Origin: Allorhodopirellula solitaria
GTDB taxonomy: Bacteria > Planctomycetota > Planctomycetia > Pirellulales > Pirellulaceae
Reading direction: 5' to 3'
NCBI RefSeq assembly: GCF_007859855.1
Contig: NZ_SJPK01000013.1
Location: forward strand, 1 to 64,000
Length of the DNA stretch: 64,000 nt
The translations under genes and the position numbers were made by a program. Shown here one piece after another: positions 43,291 through 52,056 of this stretch. Position 1 is the first letter of the stretch; the number at the start of each line of letters is the position of its first letter. The notes beneath the pieces were generated by a model. It saw only the letters and a program-made list of their open reading frames with translations. It was not told the DNA's origin and did no database searches.

Positions 43291-45021
43291 ATGCCCCCGC
43301 TCCTGATCCTCTTTATTGGCATGGTCGTCGTTTTAGCGGGAATCGTGGTCTTTCGTTGGCACGCGTTTTTATCGCTAATCGCAGCCGCCCTGACAATCGC
43401 GCTGCTGACCTCACCAACCACGCTCGTTCGCCACGAGATGCGGCAATCCAGCGTGGTGGTCAATGCGGAGGATCTGTCAGCAGATGCGATGACGCCTGCA
43501 GCAGTCGATAGGCACCAACTTTTCGACGGAGTTTACCAGATCATTCGCTCCCCAGCAGATGAGCGCGATGCACAAGGCTCCTCCCTGGGCCCCATCGGGA
43601 CGCTCAGCATCAGCCACACGGCGGACGGCTCGTTTCACGCCGCTGCAATGGATCAGGTCTCAATCACGAGCACAGCCACACTGAAACCCGCTGATCGATT
43701 GGTTTCGAGTCGCGACTGGGCAACAATCTCCGAACGATCGCAACGCAGCGTGGGGGAACGTGTCGCGGCAGGTTTCGGCGACACATGCCGGAAGATTGGA
43801 ATCCTGATTGCCATGGCCGCGATCATTGGCCACTGCTTACTACGCAGCGGTGGCGCTCAACGCATCATCGACACCGCCTGTTCTCTGATGGGTGACTCAC
43901 GAACGTCAATCGGATTTGTCATCAGCGGATTCGTGCTGGCGATCCCCGTGTTCTTTGATACGGTTTTCTATTTACTCATCCCGCTGGCCAAGGCTCTCTA
44001 TCGCCGGACGGGTAAGAACTATCTGCTCTATGTGATGTCCATTGTCGTCGGCGCCACCATGGCTCATTCCTTGGTCCCGCCGACGCCGGGACCCTTGCTC
44101 GTGGCGAGTGAGTTGAATCTAGATCTCGGCATCGCTTTGAAAGCGGGGCTTCTTGTGGGCGCCATCTGCGCACTCGTCGGCTACGCGTATGCCGTGATGA
44201 TCAATCGCCGCTGGAGCGTCGAGCCGACCCTCGAACAGGAAGCGTTTTCAACCGATTCTGAATCGAATTCACCAACAGACACAGAATCTTCGCAGCCGCT
44301 ACCGTCGCTCTGGTTCTCACTGCTGCCTGTCGTACTCCCGCTCGTGCTCCTGGCCAGCGGCGCGAATTGGCAGGCCCTCGGTGGCGGGACTTCGGAGGAG
44401 ACGTCGACGCAGGTGGCTCCGTGGGTCGAGACTGCCATCGAGTTCGCCTCGGACAAAAATATAGCGTTGACGCTCTCGGCGGCCGCAGCCCTGCTGCTCC
44501 TCGCGTCGTCTCCACGGCGCGACAATGTGCCGCTCGCCAAACACGTTCAAGCTGCCCTCTCCGAAGCGGGCTCGATCATCCTGATCACTGCGGCCGGCGG
44601 CGCCCTGGGCGCAGTGATCCGGGAAACAGGCATTGCCGAGGTGCTCGTCGATGCCATGCCGGCCCATGGGTCGGGGGTGATGGTCCTATGCGTGGCCTTC
44701 TTCGTCACCGTCCTGATTCGGTTCGTGCAGGGATCGGCTACCGTCGCCATGATTACCTCGGTCGCAATTGTCGGCCCCATGGCCACAGCAATGGCGCTGC
44801 CCTTCCATCCGGTCTATCTGTTCCTCGCGATCGGCTGCGGCTCTAAACCGCTACCCTGGATGAACGATTCCGGGTTCTGGGTGATCGGCCGACTCAGCGG
44901 CATGACGCCCAAGGAAACCCTTCGGAGCTTTTCAGCCACGTTGACGGTGATGGGCTTCGCTGGATTCTTGGTGACCCTGATCGGAGCCACCCTCTGGCCG
45001 ATGGTCGGTCCGGTGAACTGA
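43291..45021 (+). CDS. GntP-family gluconate/sugar-acid permease, 576 aa
   Basis: A polytopic membrane protein of the gluconate:H+ symporter type: SGFVLAIPVFFDTVFYLLIPLAKAL, AHSLVPPTPGPLLVA, and AIGCGSKPLPWMNDSGFWVI, where the last two are family signatures. Between segments 2 and 3 it has an extra hydrophilic loop of about 95 residues, and a second acidic loop (about 320-345). It should import the acid used by the divergent dehydratase and aldolase. The intergenic region holds a small CGGGG/CCCCG stem (about 43237-43252) that may be an operator. Start ATG 43291. Confidence 0.9.
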   Translation: MPPLLILFIGMVVVLAGIVVFRWHAFLSLIAAALTIALLTSPTTLVRHEMRQSSVVVNAEDLSADAMTPAAVDRHQLFDGVYQIIRSPADERDAQGSSLGPIGTLSISHTADGSFHAAAMDQVSITSTATLKPADRLVSSRDWATISERSQRSVGERVAAGFGDTCRKIGILIAMAAIIGHCLLRSGGAQRIIDTACSLMGDSRTSIGFVISGFVLAIPVFFDTVFYLLIPLAKALYRRTGKNYLLYVMSIVVGATMAHSLVPPTPGPLLVASELNLDLGIALKAGLLVGAICALVGYAYAVMINRRWSVEPTLEQEAFSTDSESNSPTDTESSQPLPSLWFSLLPVVLPLVLLASGANWQALGGGTSEETSTQVAPWVETAIEFASDKNIALTLSAAAALLLLASSPRRDNVPLAKHVQAALSEAGSIILITAAGGALGAVIRETGIAEVLVDAMPAHGSGVMVLCVAFFVTVLIRFVQGSATVAMITSVAIVGPMATAMALPFHPVYLFLAIGCGSKPLPWMNDSGFWVIGRLSGMTPKETLRSFSATLTVMGFAGFLVTLIGATLWPMVGPVN

Positions 45022-45049
45022 ACCGGATCGATAGCGCAGCGGAAAGGGT

Positions 45050-45122
45050 CCATCAGAAATCATTGTGGGTTTCGCTGCGGTGAGCCAAGTGTGCGGGATT
45101 TCCAAGGGTCGCCGTGGCGTCC
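45050..45122 (+). repeat. 73-bp repeat, copy 1
   Basis: From CCATCAG through ATTGTGGGTTTCGCTGCGGT, AGCCAAGTGTGCGGGATTT and onward, this matches the reverse complement of about 47096-47173 with few changes in the core and more at the end. It begins 28 bp after the gntP stop. The remaining sequence to 45390 holds nothing else I recognise. Confidence 0.7.
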
Positions 45123-45390
45123 GAAGCGTTTGGTCACTCACAATTAACTGTGGTTGCATCAAAGCGCCGGGAGAAGCGGAAGCAAGCTCCAATTGTCCGC
45201 TGGCCAGGTCAGTGCTTTCGTCTCCAAACACTCACTGCATTTTGCTTGACCCCCGAATCCAGCCCTCTCATACTCAAGCGACGCTAACCCGTGATAAGAC
45301 TCTCTCGAACCGGCGATAACACTTCTCGCGACACCGAGGGAACTGAAGGTCCAATCGGCGATAATTACCCCGTTATCCGACTGACGAACC

Positions 45391-45876
45391 ATGACAGAAA
45401 CTTTACTCTTCGCTCACCGTAACGGTCGACGCATCTTAGCACTTCGGGCAGCACGGATCATTCTTATCTTCGCGGCCACCGAACTACTGCTGACTTGCAT
45501 TGGCAGCGAACTAAATATTGGAGTCATCGCCCATATAGCGTTTTATGGTATCGGTTCGTTCACCCTGGCCGGGATACCTCGCAGGGTTGCATTTGACGGC
45601 AATCGCTTCTCGATCAAACTTTTTGGGGCTTGGCTCAGATGGGCGGCCAATAGTCCGCCGCAAGCAACGCTGGCCGAGCCATCGCTACCCGGCGATCTTT
45701 GTCGTGTCATACGTTGGTTTCCGCTCACTACTGGCTCGCAGCGACTGATACCAACGTTCGATCTGGTAATACGGCATGACCAACTTCGTTCCCTCAGCCA
45801 CTGGGCTGCACCTGCTAGCGACTCACCTGCTGACAACAATGGCCTGCACCGGAGCCGAGCTTGCACGCTTTTTTGA
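45391..45876 (+). CDS. Possible small membrane protein, 161 aa
   Basis: Two hydrophobic segments near the N-terminus (ALRAARIILIFAATELLLTCIG and GVIAHIAFYGIGSFTLAGI) are followed by RRVAFDGNRFSIKLFGAWLRW, which could begin a small beta domain. The last third is low in recognisable structure and ends at the edge of the hairpin repeat, so the C-terminus may have been altered by that insertion. No family recognised. Confidence 0.4.
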   Translation: MTETLLFAHRNGRRILALRAARIILIFAATELLLTCIGSELNIGVIAHIAFYGIGSFTLAGIPRRVAFDGNRFSIKLFGAWLRWAANSPPQATLAEPSLPGDLCRVIRWFPLTTGSQRLIPTFDLVIRHDQLRSLSHWAAPASDSPADNNGLHRSRACTLF

Positions 45877-45883
45877 AGTGGTT

Positions 45884-45993
45884 AGCAACGCACGATCAAT
45901 TTCTGTCGTAGTGGACGAGGCGACGAGTCCAAAGCCGCAGGACTCGTCGCCTCGTCCACTACTAAAACCGACACTTATTCATCGTGTGCTGCT
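45884..45993 (+). repeat. Intact 110-bp hairpin repeat
   Basis: Two perfectly complementary 23-bp arms at 45908-45930 and 45940-45962 surround a 9-base loop (AAAGCCGCA). Outer parts also pair imperfectly (AGCAACGCACGAT with ATCGTGTGCTGCT). The same element, carrying an insertion, is at 619-943, and single-arm relatives occur near 26375 and 26450. It would form a very stable cruciform or RNA hairpin. Confidence 0.85.
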
Positions 45994-46112
45994 TAGTCAA
46001 AATTCCTGGCCCCGTGATGCCCCACGCTACCCAACTGGTATTCGCGCCTCATCTGCGTTCGAATCGTGCCGATAAATACAACGCTTCATCTGTATTCAAA
46101 GGACGCTTTCGA

Positions 46113-46508
46113 ATGCGACACAACGAAACTCTGCTCGACATTGCTGATTGGATGACCGATCCTCCGACCGGCGGTCCTATCCAGATGTGGTCCGTTGGGG
46201 GCATTCTTGCGTCGGTCGTCACATTGTACGGACTGTCATGCTGCCTAACCCAGCGAGCAACAACGCTGAACATGACAATGAGGGGCTTCCCATCTCTGGG
46301 ACGCGGCCTTTGGTTGGACATTACTGGCATTCATGCTATCACATTTGGCCTAGTCATCACGTGCGTAGGGCTATTCATCCATTTCCAATGGTTCTGGGGC
46401 AACCACAAGCGGTTGTTGCCGTTCCACGAATTCGGCAAATACACTGCTGCCTTTGGCGTCGTCGCCGCAATGCTCGCTCACGTATTCACGATGATGACGC
46501 GGACATGA
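46113..46508 (+). CDS. Small membrane protein of unknown function, 131 aa
   Basis: ATG 46113 follows AAAGGA-like sequence. Three membrane segments are visible: MWSVGGILASVVTLYGLSCCL, DITGIHAITFGLVITCVGLFIHF and FGKYTAAFGVVAAMLAHVFTMM. The loop RGFPSLGRGLWLDITG and the WFWGNHK segment are distinctive, but I recognise no family. The gene ends 50 bp before copy B of the 318-bp repeat. Confidence 0.6.
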   Translation: MRHNETLLDIADWMTDPPTGGPIQMWSVGGILASVVTLYGLSCCLTQRATTLNMTMRGFPSLGRGLWLDITGIHAITFGLVITCVGLFIHFQWFWGNHKRLLPFHEFGKYTAAFGVVAAMLAHVFTMMTRT

Positions 46509-46558
46509 ACGTGGCGATGAGCCAATAAGTGCACCGAAGCACGGGTGGATTGAAAATA

Positions 46559-46876
46559 GGTTCATCCGACGGACGCGTGCGCAGAGCACCGCGGAAGTTT
46601 TTTTGAGGCATGGCTCTCGTATCCAATGATCGTTCAAAAATGCGTCCCTGACGAACAAACGCTCGCCAGGGACCGACAACACCATTGGCGTACCGCTTTT
46701 GCAGGGAAACGCTGGCGACCGAGATATCCCTTGCCAAGCCCGCACCTCTGCAGAGCTCGGCTCCGTTTCTCCCGGCAGCTCCAGTCGAACATCCACTATC
46801 ACATCCCACAAATAAATCCTTGGATACGGGAGCCATGCCTTGAAAACCTCGGGCGCTCGCTTCCGTCGGATGAGCC
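46559..46876 (+). repeat. 318-bp dispersed element, copy B (complete)
   Basis: Begins GGTTCATCCGACGGACGCG and ends CGCTTCCGTCGGATGAGCC; the two ends form imperfect inverted repeats about 65 bp long (both also carry GGCATGGCTC-CGTATCCAA inside). Copies are at 58220-58537 (inverted, equal length) and 257-527 (truncated). The long terminal inverted repeats, lack of a transposase and constant length suggest a MITE-like element. Confidence 0.85.
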
Positions 46877-46979
46877 TGAAAATAGGCCATGACAACGTCG
46901 TTCGCCCGTGCTGGCTAAACCGCACCGTTCTGGTATCGAAGAACTACAATCGTGCTGGTGCTCAGTAAAACAGTGCTCA

Positions 46980-47410
46980 TGCTCGATTCGGAAATGGGCA
47001 CTGATGTTCGATCCAATTCTCGACCACGATCGACTCGACGTTTGTCGTCTCTCGATTGAATCCACCACTGATGTCTTCGCCGTTTCGAAGGAATGAAACG
47101 GACTCCACCGACATGCCTTGAAAATCCCGCACACTTGGCTTACCGCAGCGAAACCCACAATAGTTCCTGATGGCACAATAGATTGAGATCGAAATGCAAG
47201 CGGATCGTCTCGATGTTGACTAAGATAGCAATCAAGCTTCGCAGCGTTTCGGAATCACCAGGTGCGTATGCTGTGAATGTCGATTGCGAGCACGAGCACC
47301 GCGATGCTGAGCACGAGCACGAAGACGACCAGAATCCGGAACCAATAGCTGCCCCGAAGGACGCGGCGCCGTTTCTCTCCAGATCATTGCGCAACGCGAG
47401 TCCTCGGTGA
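46980..47410 (+). pseudogene. Broken four-helix-bundle protein gene
   Basis: At about 47003-47093 the plus strand reads MFDPILDHDRLDVCRLSIES then TTDVFAVSKE and a stop. This resembles the N-terminus of four-helix-bundle (23S rRNA intervening-sequence-type) proteins, which start FDHEKLDVYRLSIEYV-like. At about 47180-47330 a second frame reads KCKRIVSMLTKIAIKLRSVS and then a His/Glu-rich CEHEHRDAEHEHEDD tail, as at the C-terminus of such proteins. The middle is lost, and copy 2 of the 73-bp repeat occupies the gap. The segment 47411-47578 holds nothing recognised. Confidence 0.5.
47096..47173 (-). repeat. Repeat, copy 2, inverted, inside the four-helix-bundle pseudogene
   Basis: Reverse complement of the repeat at 45050-45122, best conserved over 47116-47161. 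It lies exactly between the N- and C-terminal remains of the four-helix-bundle gene, so it probably arrived with, or after, loss of the gene's middle. Confidence 0.65.
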
Positions 47411-47578
47411 ATCCAGCCGTTTCCCCAAACAGGACAAGTTCATGCACAGTCTTTTACGCCTGCCTACTCCTCTGCTTTGCATCACGAAACTTACGTAACT
47501 CAGGCGATCAGCCGAACCGATCCAGTTGTTTTTTCACGCCTGACATGTGGATAGATCGCAATTCGTTGCCCGACTGAA

Positions 47579-48154
47579 ATGACTGACCGCAAACGCAATG
47601 CGAAACTCGGTTGGTGGATTAGCTCCGTCGCCATCACTTGCGTGTTGCTTCTCCGTGGTCACTATCTGCTCGGGCCATCGGTTGGGATCACGTTCGCGTT
47701 CATGACGCTCGCCATAGCCGTGATCGGATATCGTTACCTTTGCATCCAAACTCCGACACGAACCGGGGTCGTAATGTTCTCGATTTTCGCGATGACCTGC
47801 ACGGCGATCATGTTTACGCCCGCGACCTTCAGTCCCGATGTCCAGCATTTCATCAACAAGTACAAAAATGACCGAACCGCTCGACGCGAATTGGCTACGT
47901 TGCTCGAAGAAAATGCAGATTACCGCGACATCAGATTCGAAACTGAACAGCTGAAGGTTGTTTTTGTCTCAATTCGTGGGACCGTGCCGAATGGTGGTGT
48001 GATCGACAGCCTTCTTGCCGATCTATCTCGTCTAGACTTCGTCCGATACTGCAGTCTTGACGGTCGTCTGACTGCCCGCGACACCGGGGCGGTTCACGAG
48101 TTTTCGGATGACCATCTTCACTTTGATACAGAAAACGATGCGGATAACCAATGA
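47579..48154 (+). CDS. Membrane protein of unknown function, 191 aa
   Basis: Three membrane segments (WWISSVAITCVLLLRGHYLL, VGITFAFMTLAIAVIGYRYL, TGVVMFSIFAMTCTAIMF) are followed by about 100 soluble residues, including RRELATLLEENADYRDIRFE, LKVVFVSIRGTVPNGGVIDSL and an acidic C-terminus. The soluble part alternates strands and helices and could be a small BON-like or secretin-like module, but I cannot place it. Start ATG 47579. Confidence 0.6.
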   Translation: MTDRKRNAKLGWWISSVAITCVLLLRGHYLLGPSVGITFAFMTLAIAVIGYRYLCIQTPTRTGVVMFSIFAMTCTAIMFTPATFSPDVQHFINKYKNDRTARRELATLLEENADYRDIRFETEQLKVVFVSIRGTVPNGGVIDSLLADLSRLDFVRYCSLDGRLTARDTGAVHEFSDDHLHFDTENDADNQ

Positions 48155-48383
48155 CGATTTGACTTCCGTTCAGGAAGCCCGATTGATCTGCCTTTCCACT
48201 TGAGCTTTGCTTCCAGCGGCGGGCCTCGGGTGCTCTGATTCACTTGTGTTTCGGTCGTACGCACCGAATCCACTTCTTGATTCGTGAGAGTTGTGGCAAA
48301 CGCAATATCCTCCGCCACCACTACCTGGGTGTGGCGACAAAGCCGGGTGCACGATCTATGTAGGGAGCATTTTGGTACGTTGC

Positions 48384-49064
48384 TCAGCTGGGGTCCTCAC
48401 GCGACCCAGCGTCGATCTCGAGCGAGTCAAAATCGACATCGTCCAGCGGCGACAACACGGGAGAGTCTTGGACTTCGATTGACATGGGATCTCCGACCGG
48501 CGGCGATAGCGGTCGCTCAGGCTCCGAAGGCAACCCAGCGTTCTCCGCTCGCCATTGTTGGATCTCTTCTTCGGTGGCGATGCGAACCTGCAGTTTTCCT
48601 GAGTAGACGCGCACGACGCTGACCAGCGTTCCTGCATCGATCGGCAGTCCCGTGCTGATCGCATCGGTTCGGTGGCCGGCCATTTTAATCTCGCCGCTGG
48701 GATAGAGGTTCGACATGGCCGTGCCAACATGCCCGACGAATTCACTCAGCGGCGTGCCATCGTTCGTTGCAGGCTCAGGGAGCGCCGAGTCGGCTTCGAG
48801 CGTATCGCGGTTGAGCATCCGCCGACCGATCTTGGTGCTCGGCCATAGCCGGATCAGCAAAGCGATCAGAATCGGTGTCGTGATCAGATAGACGAGAGTG
48901 AGCGTCAGAGCCAGGGAGGCGCTGTAGGTATAACCGATGATGATCGAGGTGACGCCCACAACCGCTGCGGTCAACCCCAGCATCCCGCCGCTGGGGATCA
49001 AAATCTCCGCGATCGCAAGGGCATAAAAGGCGATCAGTAGCCCCACTGCATAATACGCGGGCAT
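48384..49064 (-). CDS. Short NfeD-family membrane protein, 226 aa
   Basis: Two to three N-terminal membrane segments (YYAVGLLIAFYALAIAEILI, LTAAVVGVTSIIIGYTY, LTLTLVYLITTPILIALLI) precede a C-terminal OB-type beta domain (EFVGHVGTAMSNLYPSGEIKMAGHRTDAIS, GTLVSVVRVYSGKLQVR). This is the protease-free half of NfeD. Its start overlaps the stop of the long NfeD gene by one base, so both form an operon. The C-terminus has a Pro/Asp-rich tail. Confidence 0.8.
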   Translation of the reverse strand: MPAYYAVGLLIAFYALAIAEILIPSGGMLGLTAAVVGVTSIIIGYTYSASLALTLTLVYLITTPILIALLIRLWPSTKIGRRMLNRDTLEADSALPEPATNDGTPLSEFVGHVGTAMSNLYPSGEIKMAGHRTDAISTGLPIDAGTLVSVVRVYSGKLQVRIATEEEIQQWRAENAGLPSEPERPLSPPVGDPMSIEVQDSPVLSPLDDVDFDSLEIDAGSREDPS

Positions 49065-51388
49065 TATTCGTCCACCGCTTCAACGACAATGCGATTGCCG
49101 TGGACCTGGATCACCCGGATGCTTTGCCCGGGATCGATTGCCGCGCCGTCGCTGATAACGCCCACAGTTTGCTCGCCAAATTTTGCCTTGCCCGAGGGCC
49201 GCAACCGCGTCGCGGCGACCCCTGTTTGCCCTGCCAAATGATCGAAGTCAGCGACTCGCTCGAGCCGATCGAGGTCCGCCGCAGGCGCGTCCATGGCCAG
49301 CCCCGTCGCGGCAGCAGCCTGCGGCAAGAAGGCGCGCACGGCCAAAAATCCAATCACCAGTCCCCCCATGGCTCCCATCGCCAGCCAGACCCCGTGTGCC
49401 AATTGGTTGGCCTGATAACTGTTCTGGGGGATAACAAAGGTTTGGCTCATCAACACCACACCCAATACCGTCAACGCGAGCCCACCGAAACCGAAGATCC
49501 CCACCCCCGGGACCACGAAAATCTCGATCGCTAAAAACGTCAGCCCCAAGCCGAACGCTAGCAGTTCCGCCCACTCAGCCGTCCCGGCAAGAAACTTGGT
49601 CCAGAAAAAGAATGCGAAGCATAGCGCGGCCAGGAAACCAGGGATCCCGAGACCGGGGGCACTCGCTTCCGTCGACAACATCATGAACCCAAACAGGAGC
49701 AGCCCGAACGCCAGCCCATCGTGCCGCCCGATCCGCTCGACCCACCGCACCAGCCCCCGGTCTGCGAGCTGGGCGGGGACAGTCGCCAGTCCCACCGAGG
49801 CCGCAACGGCCTTGAGCGAATCCGTCGTCTCATCGACCAATCCCAATTCAATCGCCTGCTGTGCCGATAGCCCCTCGTCCAGTTCGATGAGTTGCTCGCG
49901 ATTCCAGTCGGACCGACCTCCGGCCTGGGCGTCCTCGGTCTCAGCAGCCAGCTCGCTCGGCACGGCGTACCGGATCCGTCCCGTCCGGCGGTTCACATAG
50001 CGGTACACGGTGAGCGTGGGATCGAGTAGACCGCGGATCAGCACTTCGCTGCGCCCCGTTCGGTCCGCTAAAAATTGAATCAGCTCGCGTTGATCGGCTA
50101 CCTCCTCGGGCGTCATGGCATCCGCTCCGCTGCCGCCGAGCTTCGCGTCGGGGTGCATAGCCAACGGTCGACACGCCAACGCGATCAACGCGGCGTCGCC
50201 CCGGGCTTCCCGGGAAACGTAGCCGGCGACGTTGCGTATCGATGCACTTGGGTCGGCGAGCGTCGCCGCCAAGGAGATGCTGCTCGCCAAGTCGCCACCT
50301 GGGGAATCGATCTCGACCAGCCACGTGTTCGTGCCTCCCGACTCCGTCGTCGCAGCGAGATTCGATAGCCAGCGATGGACGCGATCGCCCCGGATCGTGC
50401 CTGTGACTCGCAGCAACGCCCCGTCGGCATCCTCGACGGTGTCGCTCGAGGTGTTCCGCAGCTTGGCCAACCCCAAGCGATCGGCGACTTCGCCAGAGGA
50501 ATCCACGATAGCCGCCGCCGCTCGAAACTCCCGCAACTGATCGGCGCTGAGCACCAATGGCTCACCCGCCGGTGAGAGGATCTCTTCCTCGACAATTGTA
50601 CCCTCGCTGCGATACTTCTCGAGCTGCTCGCCGAGGACGAGCTCGGGGGCGCCGTCGGACAACCGGACGCGGGCGACCGCCTCATCGGGATTGACTAACC
50701 CAGCGACAATCTCGGGTGGTAGCAAGCCTCGCCGCTTGGCAATCGACTGGAAAATCAAGGCGGTCGTTTCGTCACCAGCAACCTCGCCGTAGGTCGCATT
50801 GCCAATCGATCCATCGGGCGACACCAGAATGGACTCGCACGCCAAAACCAGCAACACTTCGCTGCCGCGCACCGGAGTCTCCACCCACGCGATCGGCCGA
50901 ATGTGTTTGAGATTCGATCCGGAAATCGCGCGGGCGAGCTTGAGCGAATCTTCGAGCGGTGTACTGCTCTCTCGCGAGACCGGCTCGCCCGATCGATCGC
51001 CCCCGCGAATGTCCTCAGCCCGGCGATCCCGGTCCGGGTGAGCGAAGTGAAGCACTACACTGACCCGCTGGCTACGGCTGGCGTCGGGTGAGCTAGGAGA
51101 GTTGCGAGCCGCCTGAGACAGTCGTGCTAGCTGTGCGCTAATCCGCTCCGTGTCCCGCCCCGTCAATGGGCTAGGGATCTCAACGAGAAAGCCTTCGGTG
51201 AGTGTCTCGGCCTCGTCCGGCGATTGAGCCATCAAGGAAACTGCTGGCTCGCCCCCTGGAACGCCCCACAGCAGCAGGCAGGCTGCCACCCACCGGCTTG
51301 CAGTTTTAATGACAAACCGGCAGCCGGCCTGGTTCCGAGGCTGCGTCGGAAGAACGGTAGAACGTGAGTGATCGAGCATACCCGTCAT
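49064..51388 (-). CDS. Long NfeD-family protein: ClpP-class serine protease region, membrane segments and OB domain, about 774 aa
   Basis: After a signal-like segment (VAACLLLWGVPGG) come two ClpP-like stretches: one around VLLVLACESILVSPDGSIGNATYGEV and a second, better one with TWLVEIDSPGGDLASSISLAA and ALIALACRPLAMHPDAKLGG. Four membrane segments follow (for example LAFGLLLFGFMMLSTEA and ALTVLGVVLMSQ), then an OB-type domain (GQTGVAATRLRPSGKAKF, GQSIRVIQVHGNRIVVEAV). NfeD proteins handle membrane-associated proteins, normally with a flotillin/stomatin partner; none is adjacent here. A GTG at 51397 is an alternative start. Confidence 0.82.
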   Translation of the reverse strand: MTGMLDHSRSTVLPTQPRNQAGCRFVIKTASRWVAACLLLWGVPGGEPAVSLMAQSPDEAETLTEGFLVEIPSPLTGRDTERISAQLARLSQAARNSPSSPDASRSQRVSVVLHFAHPDRDRRAEDIRGGDRSGEPVSRESSTPLEDSLKLARAISGSNLKHIRPIAWVETPVRGSEVLLVLACESILVSPDGSIGNATYGEVAGDETTALIFQSIAKRRGLLPPEIVAGLVNPDEAVARVRLSDGAPELVLGEQLEKYRSEGTIVEEEILSPAGEPLVLSADQLREFRAAAAIVDSSGEVADRLGLAKLRNTSSDTVEDADGALLRVTGTIRGDRVHRWLSNLAATTESGGTNTWLVEIDSPGGDLASSISLAATLADPSASIRNVAGYVSREARGDAALIALACRPLAMHPDAKLGGSGADAMTPEEVADQRELIQFLADRTGRSEVLIRGLLDPTLTVYRYVNRRTGRIRYAVPSELAAETEDAQAGGRSDWNREQLIELDEGLSAQQAIELGLVDETTDSLKAVAASVGLATVPAQLADRGLVRWVERIGRHDGLAFGLLLFGFMMLSTEASAPGLGIPGFLAALCFAFFFWTKFLAGTAEWAELLAFGLGLTFLAIEIFVVPGVGIFGFGGLALTVLGVVLMSQTFVIPQNSYQANQLAHGVWLAMGAMGGLVIGFLAVRAFLPQAAAATGLAMDAPAADLDRLERVADFDHLAGQTGVAATRLRPSGKAKFGEQTVGVISDGAAIDPGQSIRVIQVHGNRIVVEAVDE

Positions 51389-51520
51389 TATAGGCACCTG
51401 ATCGATCCCTGTCGCAGCGGTTGCCTCGCATTCTCAGATCCGGTAGTGACCGCGATTCAGCCGCAGGCATCGTCGTCATGATCGACGCCTCAACTTCCGC
51501 AGTCCGCCACAGCGAGGGAG

Positions 51521-51976
51521 CTACCGTTGGGATCTGCTTTTTCGCTCGGGCTTGGCGAGCAAGTGGATGGGGGGCACAGTGGCAGATCCGCCATGGAAAG
51601 TGCGGCGGCCGTCGATGGTGTGGTCGAAAACGAAGGCGCCCGTTGGGATCCCTTTGCGGGGGCTGAGACGGAGAATCGCTGGGTGGCCGCACTGGTGGCA
51701 GCGAATGCGAAACCCGTGCTGATCGAGCATCGACTGGATCGCCGCTGCCAGAGCTCGGTTGTGCTCGACGGAGCCCATTGAGCGGCCCACGAGATCCTGA
51801 AGTTTCCCCTGCAAGGTCAGCCGAATCGAACGCTGGATCCGATTGACCTCCTGTTGCAGAAGCTCCAGCACCTCGGCCGCGGGCACCAGCGGCTCTGGCC
51901 CATCGGCCTGCTCCTCAGGTTTGGCGCGGGAGAGCGCGACGAGATGTTCCAGCGGTGCGTTCAAGACGGAATCCAT
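51521..51976 (-). CDS. Zinc-ribbon-like hypothetical protein, 151 aa
   Basis: ATG at 51976 begins MDSVLNAPLEHLVALSR. A helical middle (LELLQQEVNRIQRSIRLTLQGKLQDLVG) is followed by RIRCHQCGHPAILRL and FVFDHTIDGRRTFHGGSATVP. Only one CxxC is clear, so a full zinc site would need His or a dimer. I recall the RCHQCG...FDHTIDGRRTFHGG pair in other planctomycete proteins of unknown function. It is divergent from the GAF-HlyD operon and shares its promoter region. Confidence 0.7.
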   Translation of the reverse strand: MDSVLNAPLEHLVALSRAKPEEQADGPEPLVPAAEVLELLQQEVNRIQRSIRLTLQGKLQDLVGRSMGSVEHNRALAAAIQSMLDQHGFRIRCHQCGHPAILRLSPRKGIPTGAFVFDHTIDGRRTFHGGSATVPPIHLLAKPERKSRSQR

Positions 51977-52037
51977 GCGAGCGGGGTGGCAATCAACGGT
52001 AGGTAGCAAAAATTCGCCAAAACTGACTAGACATTAG

Positions 52038-52056
52038 GTTATACGAAATGTATAAC
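52038..52056. promoter_or_regulatory. Perfect inverted repeat upstream of the GAF-HlyD operon
   Basis: GTTATACGAAATGTATAAC has 7-bp perfectly complementary arms around GAAAT and lies in the A/T-rich divergent region, about 60 bp from one gene and 127 bp from the other. A second palindrome, GTTTTATAAAAC, follows at about 52071-52082. Both look like binding sites for dimeric regulators, or promoter parts. Confidence 0.5.

Noticed and set aside
46799-47176. 125-codon minus-strand frame
   Set aside because: It spans one end of the 318-bp element and the 73-bp repeat, so its sequence is explained by repeats.
48118-48352. Two short minus-strand frames between the membrane protein and the NfeD gene
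   Set aside because: No ribosome-binding site or coherent protein pattern; the 230-bp gap shows nothing I can support.
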